Source: Pseudomonadota bacterium
Lineage (GTDB): Bacteria > Pseudomonadota > Gammaproteobacteria > Steroidobacterales > Steroidobacteraceae
Assembly: GCA_023433705.1 (NCBI GenBank)
Contig: JAEYUC010000027.1
Location: forward strand, 16,536 to 80,535
DNA: 64,000 nt
Direction of reading: 5' to 3'
Shown here one piece after another: positions 57,729-64,000 of this stretch. Under the pieces are notes generated by a model. The model was given only the letters and a program-made list of their open reading frames with translations. It was not told where the DNA came from and did no database searches. The position numbers were made by a program, and so were the translations under genes. Position 1 is the stretch's first letter. Each line of letters opens with the position of its first letter.

Positions 57729-58141
57729 TGCAGAACCTCGCGCTGCCCACACGATTCACCGGCCGGTTCGGGCTGGTGCTCTACTACCAGCATCACGGCG
57801 TGTTGCTGCTGCGCTCCGGCGATCGCGACGACGGCGGGCCGCGGCGCATCGATCTGCTGTTTCGCGGCGTCGTATGGATGTCGATCCCGTCGTGGTTCGG
57901 CGGGTTCTCGATCGAGCAATGCCTGATCGACGAGGTCATCGACTACATCCCGCCGGGTCTGCGCGGCAAGGCGCAGTCGCGCAAGGTCTATCGACTCGAC
58001 ATCGACGAAACGCCTCACTACATCGTCGCCGGATCCGTGTCCGCATCGGCGGATGACCGAGCCTATCTGGATCCCTCTCCGTTGCTGCCCGAGATAGAAG
58101 TCGGACTCAAGTTCGAGACGATCGAGACGCAGGCGGGCTGA
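57728..58141 (+). CDS. Conserved hypothetical protein after heme O synthase
   Basis: A 137-aa soluble protein starting on the last base of the ctaB stop (TGATG), so tightly coupled. The sequence is beta-rich, with an amphipathic FRGVVWMSIPSWFGGFSIEQ (about 45-64) and a C-terminal EVGLKFETIETQAG. I recognise no family. Position suggests a link to oxidase or heme metabolism, without further support. Confidence 0.6.
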   Translation: MQNLALPTRFTGRFGLVLYYQHHGVLLLRSGDRDDGGPRRIDLLFRGVVWMSIPSWFGGFSIEQCLIDEVIDYIPPGLRGKAQSRKVYRLDIDETPHYIVAGSVSASADDRAYLDPSPLLPEIEVGLKFETIETQAG

Positions 58142-58247
58142 TCGCGCTGCCGCGGCGCGGCATCTCGCGAGTGGCACTCTGGTCCAATAGGCCCGTCAGC
58201 CGGCGCGGCCGAGAATCGCGCTCCTTCAGATAAGAGGAGTCGCTTCC

Positions 58248-58451
58248 ATGGCAGTCGCGAAAATCATCGAGATCATCTCGGGCAGCAAGGAAGGCTTCGA
58301 CGACGCCGTGAGAAGAGGCGTCGCCAAGGCCTCGGAAACCATCGAAGGCATCGAGTCCGCGTGGGTGAAGGATCAGAATGTCGTCGTCGCGGCCGGCAAG
58401 GTCACGGAGTATCGAGTGACGCTCAAGGTCACGTTCTTGCTAAAGGAATGA
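58248..58451 (+). CDS. Dodecin
   Basis: A 67-aa flavin-storage protein that forms a hollow dodecamer. It begins MAVAKIIEIISGS and has the flavin-stacking Trp in IESAWVKDQNV (Trp about 39). AAGAGGAG lies about 10 nt upstream. It is a single gene, convergent with the S41 protease. Confidence 0.92.
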   Translation: MAVAKIIEIISGSKEGFDDAVRRGVAKASETIEGIESAWVKDQNVVVAAGKVTEYRVTLKVTFLLKE

Positions 58452-58468
58452 TGGGGACATTCCTCGTT

Positions 58469-60043
58469 TCACCGGCGAACGATGCGGTTGAGTCTCGCGG
58501 CCGGTTTCGACACGCGTTCGCTTTCGTCCGTCTCGAACATGAGCGACGCCTTGGAGACTTGCGGCTGGGAAATGCCGGTCGCGGCGGGACAGGTCTGGTT
58601 GTTGCTCGCGCGGAACGCGAGCGCCGCGGCGATGCGCGCCTCGGTGGGATCGCCGAGCTCGTGCGTGTAGTCGTCGGCCACGGAGCAGCCCGGAACGGTC
58701 GTGCCGGGCTCCGGCTGGTTGGCCGGCGAAAAGCCGTCGCTGTAGTCGCCGAAATTCGCGGCGTTTTCGCCGCGGAACTGGATCGAGAAGTAGGTAGTGC
58801 CGCAGTTGTCCGCGGGATAGAAGCCGTAGGGCTTGCCGCAGGTCGTCGATCCGATGAGATAGACGTCCACGTTCACGCCGCGCAGGCCGTTGATGATGGA
58901 TTCGCTGGCCGAACACGTGCCCGGACCCGAAATGATGTACACGCGATCGAGATCGAGCGACGGCAGCGGCTGGCCCGCGGGCGTGCCCGGGAAACCCAGC
59001 GTGGTCGTGTGGAACGGTTGGGGTGCCAGCAGCTGGCCGGTGAACGGATTGCGGTTCGGGTGTTTGTCGTTGAACACGAGGCGTTCGAACGTGCGGCCGG
59101 CGGTCAACGTCCGGTTCGCAATCATGTAAGAAAGCTCGTTGGCGATATCCAGGTAGCCGCCGCCGTTGTAGCGCAGATCCAGGATGAGGTCGGTCGCGTT
59201 CGCCGCGGCCACGGTGTTGATCGCCGCAACCAGCTGCGACTCCGCCGTCGCGATGTGATCGTTGAACTGGATGTAGCCCACCGGCCCCGATGGCGTGGTG
59301 AACGTCGTGACCACCGGCACCGGGACGCGCGTGATGGTCGCGGAAGTGAGATTGACCGTGCGCTCCGCGCCGCCGACGTCCCGCACGACGAAGGTGTGAG
59401 TCTCATTGGTCGCTTCCGGGAAGAGGCCGTCGTTCAGCACGTTGGCATTGCCGTCCACCACGGCCGCGCCGTCGATTCGCACCAGTTCGTCGCCGCGCGC
59501 GAGCACGCTCGCCGCCGGCGAGCCGGGCTCGGTGTACACGACCACGATCCGACGCGGCGGATAGGCGGAGACGATGTCGAACTCCGCGCCGTAGCCCGCT
59601 TCGATTCCGCCCTGGGACAGCGCCTCCCACTCGTCGGTGTCGTACGTGAAGTGGAACTTGTCCTTGGGATTGCCCGAAGGTGTCGTCGCGTCGGTCTTCA
59701 GCAGATCGAAGTAGTTTGTCGTGTTGTACGCCGCGGGATTGCGGTCCGTGACTTCGCCGTACCAGAGGTAGTACTCGTTGGTCCACGAACGCAGCCAGTT
59801 GTTCTCGTCGATGTAGGTGCCCTGGCGGTCCGACGTTCCGGGCCTCGGGTTGGCGCAACGGGCGTCGAAATTGCTGGAGGGCTGGTAGACGCCGGACTGC
59901 CAGGTCGATCCGCCGCCGCTGGAGCTGCTCGAACTGCTCGAACCGCCGCCGCCGACCGGATCGCCGCCGCCGCCGCCGCACGCGGCCAGGGTCGCCAGAA
60001 CCGGGATCAACATTAAGCTTTTGAATTTGTAGCGGCTTTTCAC
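58469..60043 (-). CDS. S41-family serine peptidase, lipoprotein
   Basis: Tail-specific-protease-like (CtpA/Tricorn-type) enzyme of 524 aa on the outer side of a membrane. The lipobox LAACG (Cys about 22) is followed by a low-complexity Gly/Ser tether (about 23-46). A PDZ-like region spans about 145-230. The catalytic Ser lies in GPGTCSASES (about 388) with the general-base Lys in TTCGKPYG (about 425). The GTG at 60043 was chosen because GAGGGG precedes it and it gives a proper signal; a GTG at 60079 would add 12 residues. Confidence 0.85.
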   Translation of the reverse strand: MKSRYKFKSLMLIPVLATLAACGGGGGDPVGGGGSSSSSSSSGGGSTWQSGVYQPSSNFDARCANPRPGTSDRQGTYIDENNWLRSWTNEYYLWYGEVTDRNPAAYNTTNYFDLLKTDATTPSGNPKDKFHFTYDTDEWEALSQGGIEAGYGAEFDIVSAYPPRRIVVVYTEPGSPAASVLARGDELVRIDGAAVVDGNANVLNDGLFPEATNETHTFVVRDVGGAERTVNLTSATITRVPVPVVTTFTTPSGPVGYIQFNDHIATAESQLVAAINTVAAANATDLILDLRYNGGGYLDIANELSYMIANRTLTAGRTFERLVFNDKHPNRNPFTGQLLAPQPFHTTTLGFPGTPAGQPLPSLDLDRVYIISGPGTCSASESIINGLRGVNVDVYLIGSTTCGKPYGFYPADNCGTTYFSIQFRGENAANFGDYSDGFSPANQPEPGTTVPGCSVADDYTHELGDPTEARIAAALAFRASNNQTCPAATGISQPQVSKASLMFETDESERVSKPAARLNRIVRR

Positions 60044-60140
60044 GCTTTCCCCTCGACTACCCTGCAAACTAGGGTTCACCCTGGCCTTCTGCCAGCAAAC
60101 TACAAAATGTCACCGTCAAGCTACGGCCCAAGTCTCGTTC

Positions 60141-60146
60141 TATCAT
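60141..60146 (+). promoter_or_regulatory. -10-like hexamer abutting the histidine kinase gene
   Basis: TATCAT ends 10 nt before the ATG at 60157, suggesting a near-leaderless transcript. No clear -35. Confidence 0.3.
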
Positions 60147-60156
60147 TGCTTCGGTC

Positions 60157-62205
60157 ATGAATCGTCATCTACGACCGTTCGGACTGAAGTTAGGTCCCCT
60201 GCTTGCGGGGATTGCCTATTTTCCGCTCCATTTCCTCGCGGTCGGAATAGGGCTGACCCTGCTCATTTCGCCGCACGGGGTCGGCGTCTTCTGGCCCGCC
60301 ACCGGCACGCTGTTCGCGTTCCTGCTGCTGTATCCGCCCCGTTACTGGCTCGCCCTTTTCATCTTCGCATATGCCGCGGAGCTGCTGGCCCACACGCTGT
60401 TCGCGGCCCAGATCCCGTTCTCGGTCTCAGGGCTGCTATTTCCGATCAAGTTCGCCGCCGCGCTGCTCGGCACCTGGCTCGTCCATGTGACGATTCGCGG
60501 GCCGATCTTCTTTGCGCGCCTGCGGCACGTGCTCGGTTTCGCCGGCGCCGCCTTCGTGGCGACGCTGTTGTGCGCGCTCGTCGCGCAGTGGTTGCGCGGC
60601 ACGGGCTCGACCGGCAGTTACGAATTCTGGCTCGGCGTGCAGAACTGGTGGATCGGCGACTTCCTCGGCGCGCTCGTGATCACGCCGCTGTTGCTCACGA
60701 TCGGCTTCCATGGTTTCGCGCGCAGTGCGAACGGACGCGGCAGCCGCGGCACGACGATCACCGCGTTCGCGGTGCTGATCGGGCTACTCGGCGCGGTTTT
60801 CCTCAGGAAGGCCGGGGCATGGACCTCGCCGCTCGACGTTCCGTACATCGTCTACCCGGTGCTCGTGTGGATTGCGCTGCTCGGCGGGCCTCGACGCACG
60901 GCGCTCGCGGCGGCCATCACGGTCGCGGTGGCCTCGCTCGCCACGACGCGGGGTTACGGACCCTTCGAAAGCGCCTATCAACTCCAGACCTTCCTCGCAT
61001 TGTCGGTGCTGCCGTTGTTGCTTCTGCAGGCGGTCATGGCCGAGCGCGACGGCGCGATCGCGCTCGCGCGCAGCAGCGACGAACGCTATCGCGCCTTCAT
61101 CGCCAACAGCTCCGAGGCGATCTTCCGCTGCGAGCTCGCGGTGCCGATGCCGGTGACGCTGCCGCTCGACGAGCAGATCGCATGGGTGCGCAAGCACGGT
61201 TATGTCGCGGAGTGCAACACCGCGTTCATGGTCGCGCTCGGCGTGCGGGATTCCGAGAAGCAGGTCGTTGGTTCGCGGCTCGCCGATCACCCGACCTGGT
61301 CGCGCATCTACATCGACCGCCTGCGGGATGCGATCCGCAACGGCTACCAGGTCCGCAACTTCGAACACGTCGTTCACGGACCCTACGGGCTCGATCGCGT
61401 GCTGCTGATCTCGATGGTCGGGATCGTCGAGGACGGGCTCGTGCTGCGGTTCTGGGGCACGGGCCGCGACGTGACCGCGATGCGCGAAGCCGAGAACGCG
61501 CTCGCCCAGCACGACGCGCAGTTGAGCGCGCTCGCGGCCGAGATCACGCTGGCCGAAGAACGCGCGCGGCGCAAGCTCGCGAGCGAGCTGCACGACGGCC
61601 CCGCGCAGAACCTCGCCGGCATGGCGCTGCAACTCGCCGCGCTCAAACGCGGCACCTCCGATCGCGAGGTCGTGGAGCGGCTCACCGAGGCGGAACAGGT
61701 GCTCGCCGACACCACGCTGCAGACCCGCACGCTGATGCTCGAGCTCGCTCCGCCGGGATTACACGACACCGGCATCATCGAGGCGCTACGCTGGCTCGCC
61801 GAGCGCGTTTCGAACCAGCAACGCATCTCGGTCGCGGTCGAGGACGACGGCTTGCCGAAACCGCTCGAGGACCAGATTTCCGTGCTGCTGTTCCAGACCG
61901 TACGCGAGCTGTTGCAGAACGTCGTCAAACACGCGCGCTCCAAGCGGGCCACGGTGCGTTGTACCGTCGACAGCGAATCGTTGTGCCTGGACGTGATCGA
62001 TCCCGGTGTCGGATTCGAGGTCCAGTCCATCAATCGGCTGCCAACACGACAGGGCGGATTCGGACTGTTCAGCATCCGCGAGCGGCTCAAGCTCATGGGC
62101 GGCAGCATCGACATCCATTCCATCGTCGGCGAGGGCACCACGGTCCGCATCCGCGTACCGCTCAAGCCGCAACATGGTCTGTTCGACGAAGCGCTGCGGG
62201 CCTGA
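60157..62205 (+). CDS. MASE1-PAS sensor histidine kinase (HisKA_3 type)
   Basis: Membrane sensor kinase of 682 aa. An N-terminal MASE1 domain with about eight helices (about 12-300) is followed by a PAS domain (about 310-450). The HisKA_3 dimerisation helix carries the phospho-acceptor in SELHDGPAQNLAG (His about 481), then a HATPase with N-box ELLQNVVKHA (about 585) and G-box GGFGLFSIRERL (about 631). This is the NarL/DegS-like class, which normally pairs with a LuxR-type response regulator, but no regulator gene is adjacent. The signal is unknown. Confidence 0.9.
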   Translation: MNRHLRPFGLKLGPLLAGIAYFPLHFLAVGIGLTLLISPHGVGVFWPATGTLFAFLLLYPPRYWLALFIFAYAAELLAHTLFAAQIPFSVSGLLFPIKFAAALLGTWLVHVTIRGPIFFARLRHVLGFAGAAFVATLLCALVAQWLRGTGSTGSYEFWLGVQNWWIGDFLGALVITPLLLTIGFHGFARSANGRGSRGTTITAFAVLIGLLGAVFLRKAGAWTSPLDVPYIVYPVLVWIALLGGPRRTALAAAITVAVASLATTRGYGPFESAYQLQTFLALSVLPLLLLQAVMAERDGAIALARSSDERYRAFIANSSEAIFRCELAVPMPVTLPLDEQIAWVRKHGYVAECNTAFMVALGVRDSEKQVVGSRLADHPTWSRIYIDRLRDAIRNGYQVRNFEHVVHGPYGLDRVLLISMVGIVEDGLVLRFWGTGRDVTAMREAENALAQHDAQLSALAAEITLAEERARRKLASELHDGPAQNLAGMALQLAALKRGTSDREVVERLTEAEQVLADTTLQTRTLMLELAPPGLHDTGIIEALRWLAERVSNQQRISVAVEDDGLPKPLEDQISVLLFQTVRELLQNVVKHARSKRATVRCTVDSESLCLDVIDPGVGFEVQSINRLPTRQGGFGLFSIRERLKLMGGSIDIHSIVGEGTTVRIRVPLKPQHGLFDEALRA

Positions 62206-62229
62206 CTCCCGAGAACCCGAAGGATTCGC

Positions 62230-63021
62230 ATGCTGATCGAACGCATCTGGGCCGCGAACGACCTGCGGAACTTCCAGTACCTCATTGCCTGCCCCGAAAC
62301 GGGCGAGGCGATGGTGATCGATCCGCTCGACGGCCGTCAGTGCCTCGCGACGGCGCGGGCGCGCGGCTTCACGACGCGGCAGGTCCTGAACACCCACGAA
62401 CATCGCGATCACACGGCGGGAAACGAGACCGTCGTGGACGAGACGCGCGCGCGCGTGCTGGCGCACGCCGGCGCCGCGAGCCGCATCGGCGGAGTAGACA
62501 GGGGTCTGTCGCGCGGCGACGTGATCAGGGTCGGCCGCACCGTCGAGCTCGAGGTACTCGATACACCGGGACACACCCGCTCGCATGTCTGCCTGCTCGC
62601 GCATGGCGACAGCCCGGCGCTGTTCTGCGGCGACACGCTGTTCAACGCGGGCGCCGGCAACTGTCACAACGGCGGCGATCCCGGACTGCTCTACGAAACC
62701 TTCGTGAACCAGCTCGCGAAACTCCCGGACGAGACGCGCGTGTTTCCCGGCCACGAGTACATGGCGCGCAATCTCGCGTTCACGATCGATCGCGAGCCCG
62801 GCAATGACGAGGCGGCCCGTGCGCTGGCCATCGCGCGCGCACACGATCCGGCACAGGCGCGCGTGACCACGCTCGGCGAGGAGAAACGCGTGAATGCCTT
62901 CCTCCGCCTCACGAACCCGGAGATCGTCGGGAAGCTGCGCGAGCAGTTCCCGGAAATCGGGGAGAAACCCGACGCGCGCACGGTATTCGTGAAGCTGCGC
63001 GAGCTGCGCAATCGCTGGTAG
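62230..63021 (+). CDS. MBL-fold hydrolase, glyoxalase II-like
   Basis: Metallo-beta-lactamase-fold hydrolase of 263 aa resembling hydroxyacylglutathione hydrolase (GloB). The metal motif THEHRDHTAGN (about 57-67), a further His in DTPGHTRSHVC (about 114-124), the bridging Asp in FCGDTLFN (about 138) and FPGHEY (about 177) are present. The C-terminal part (about 180-263) matches the GloB substrate-binding helices (GEEKRVNAFLR). It is 24 nt after the kinase gene and may be co-transcribed without being functionally linked. Confidence 0.85.
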   Translation: MLIERIWAANDLRNFQYLIACPETGEAMVIDPLDGRQCLATARARGFTTRQVLNTHEHRDHTAGNETVVDETRARVLAHAGAASRIGGVDRGLSRGDVIRVGRTVELEVLDTPGHTRSHVCLLAHGDSPALFCGDTLFNAGAGNCHNGGDPGLLYETFVNQLAKLPDETRVFPGHEYMARNLAFTIDREPGNDEAARALAIARAHDPAQARVTTLGEEKRVNAFLRLTNPEIVGKLREQFPEIGEKPDARTVFVKLRELRNRW

Positions 63022-63378
63022 CTAGTCCGGCGCGCCGTCGCGCGCTTTCCGGATGATGTCCGCGAGCTCGGGTTCGATCGGCATCGGCTCGAATGGACTG
63101 ACGTTCGCGCCGCCGGTGTTGCCGGTGGGCACGAGGCCGGCGAAGGTCTTGGTCGCGGCGCCGATGAGACGAAAAAACTGCCCGAACACTTCACGCATGT
63201 CGCCGCGCGCTAGTCCCCAGCGCAACATGCGCCAGTGCACGCGCACGTGTTCGCGCGTGGATTCCTGGCCGAGGATGTGGGCGCGCTCGAGGTGCCTGAA
63301 CGCGTCGGGACCGCCGGCCTCGGCCGCGCGCAGCTCCGCGTCGACGAAGGGCCGGATCCTGTCGGCGAAACGGCTCAA
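63022..63378 (-). CDS. DUF3703-family protein
   Basis: A 118-aa soluble helical protein with ERAHILGQESTREHVRVHWR (about 28-47), matching DUF3703 proteins that often sit beside metal-resistance or GFA genes. The start is TTG at 63378, overlapping the GFA stop by 3 nt (TTGA). The stop abuts the stop of the MBL hydrolase on the other strand. Function unknown. Confidence 0.75.
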   Translation of the reverse strand: MSRFADRIRPFVDAELRAAEAGGPDAFRHLERAHILGQESTREHVRVHWRMLRWGLARGDMREVFGQFFRLIGAATKTFAGLVPTGNTGGANVSPFEPMPIEPELADIIRKARDGAPD

Positions 63379-63761
63379 GCCTTGAACTCCCCACGGCCCT
63401 GCGGGTAATGCTTTTCCCAGTTGCGGCCGTCGACGGCGTTGATCTTCATGCTCGCGATCGTCGGCGAGTCGATGCAACGAGCGTTCACGCTGAAACCGTC
63501 CGGATGCGAACGCGGCACGTAGAAGGGCTTCACGCCGCAGGTCGCGCAGAACATGTGTTTCGCGGTGCCCGTGTTGAACGTGTAGGTAGTCAGCGCATCC
63601 CGGCCCTGCACGATCCGGAAGCGCTCCGCCGCCACGATGAGATGCAGGTAGGCCGTTCGGCTGCACATCGAGCAGTTGCATTCGTCGATGACGAGCTCGG
63701 CGGGCGCGTCGACTTCGAAGCGGACACGCCCGCAGTGACAGCTGCCGGAATGGGTGATCAT
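63375..63761 (-). CDS. GFA-family protein (CENP-V/glutathione-dependent formaldehyde-activating fold)
   Basis: Zinc-binding 128-aa protein with the family cysteine set: CHCGRVRF (about 8-15), CNCSMCSR (about 28-35) and FCATCGVKPFYVPRSHPDGF (about 71-90). Related proteins act on glutathione adducts, but most members have no proven reaction. The ATG at 63761 overlaps the upstream membrane-protein gene by 4 nt, and the stop is coupled to the DUF3703 gene. Confidence 0.88.
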   Translation of the reverse strand: MITHSGSCHCGRVRFEVDAPAELVIDECNCSMCSRTAYLHLIVAAERFRIVQGRDALTTYTFNTGTAKHMFCATCGVKPFYVPRSHPDGFSVNARCIDSPTIASMKINAVDGRNWEKHYPQGRGEFKA

Positions 63762-64000
63762 CGTGCGCCTGCGCCCTTCGATCCGAACCGCAGCGCCCAG
63801 GCGAGCCTCGGCGCCGTGAACATGAAGGCGAGCCCGATGAGCATCAGCCCGCCGCGCGCGAGATTGTAATCCAAAAGGATCCGCGCCGAGTCGAGGCCGA
63901 GCATGCGGCCGAGGACGATCTCGAACGCAAGCGTCAGGACCACCCACAGGACGCCCGTGCGCCACTGCGCCTGCCGGGTCCGCGCGCCCATCCAGCGCGC
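63758..64000 (-). CDS. Membrane protein, truncated by window end
   Basis: The C-terminal 80 codons of a small polytopic membrane protein; the frame stays open past the ATG at 63991 to the last base of the window, so the start is probably outside. Two hydrophobic helices (VLWVVLTLAFEIVLG and GGLMLIGLAFMFTA) flank an ILLDYNLARGG segment. It recalls roughly 130-aa unknown membrane proteins with a DYNLxRGG loop. Its stop overlaps the GFA start. Confidence 0.6.
   Translation of the reverse strand, partial: ARWMGARTRQAQWRTGVLWVVLTLAFEIVLGRMLGLDSARILLDYNLARGGLMLIGLAFMFTAPRLAWALRFGSKGAGAR

Noticed and set aside
1..64000. tRNA, rRNA, CRISPR arrays, prophage or insertion sequences
   Set aside because: None recognised by eye on either strand; a tRNAscan-SE and ISfinder search would settle it.

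Overview
The window is chromosomal DNA of a high-GC gammaproteobacterium. The gene orders pilMNOPQ-aroK opposite mrcA, gmk-rpoZ-spoT-(ridA)-recG, bioBFCD behind comF, and a split aa3-type cytochrome oxidase assembly cluster fit that class. GC richness, very frequent 1-4 nt stop/start overlaps, and the lipoprotein and Tat-signal content suggest the Steroidobacter/Nevskia/Xanthomonas side of the class; this placement is inference, as no rRNA or marker tree is available. I see no tRNA or rRNA gene, CRISPR array, prophage or insertion sequence. Coding density is high, and most large overlapping ORFs are high-GC antisense shadows.

Layout. 0-6 kb (minus): type IV pilus alignment/secretin operon pilM-N-O-P-Q followed by aroK. 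Its long leader carries a c-di-GMP-I (GEMM) riboswitch aptamer. 6-9 kb (plus): penicillin-binding protein 1A and a nucleotidyltransferase-like protein. 9-16 kb (minus): citrate synthase, an M48 lipoprotein protease, ribosomal protein L31, an intergenic cluster of perfect DnaA boxes, then PP2C phosphatase-rph-rdgB-hemW. 16-26 kb (plus): yicC, a secreted hydrolase, gmk, rpoZ, spoT, ridA, recG, a TonB protein behind a Fur-box-like site, and ubiA. 26-33 kb (minus): a TMEM175-type channel, a De Ley-Doudoroff-like galactose/galactonate module (aldolase, kinase, sugar dehydrogenase), and a five-gene operon joining a NitT/TauT-type ABC transporter to an SCO copper chaperone and a small cupredoxin-like protein. 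33-36 kb (plus): a GMC flavoprotein dehydrogenase with its Tat-exported small subunit. 36-41 kb: comF and bioB-F-C-D.

41-46 kb (plus): DUF2244 gene, ctaC, ctaD, a 47-aa membrane protein, ctaG and subunit III, ending in an intrinsic terminator. 46-50 kb: a secreted unknown, a PanE-like reductase, and leuA preceded by a leucine-rich leader peptide. 50-54 kb: an Lgt-family protein, an M28 lipoprotein peptidase, a small unknown gene and asd. 54-58 kb: a second cox assembly block (DUF2909, SURF1, CxxxC protein, heme A synthase, heme O synthase). 58-64 kb: dodecin, an S41 lipoprotein protease, an orphan MASE1 histidine kinase, a glyoxalase II-like hydrolase, and a GFA/DUF3703/membrane-protein trio running off the end.

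The most notable non-coding structures are the GEMM riboswitch on the pilus operon, the leuA leader peptide, the DnaA-box cluster upstream of rpmE, and a family of long palindromes (four full copies plus one short relative, 40-53 kb). Two of these palindromes form the 3' coding end of genes: the stop of bioC and the last 14 codons of the lgt-like gene. The strongest candidate for an undescribed system is the SBP-SCO-cupredoxin-permease-ATPase operon at 29.4-33.1 kb.
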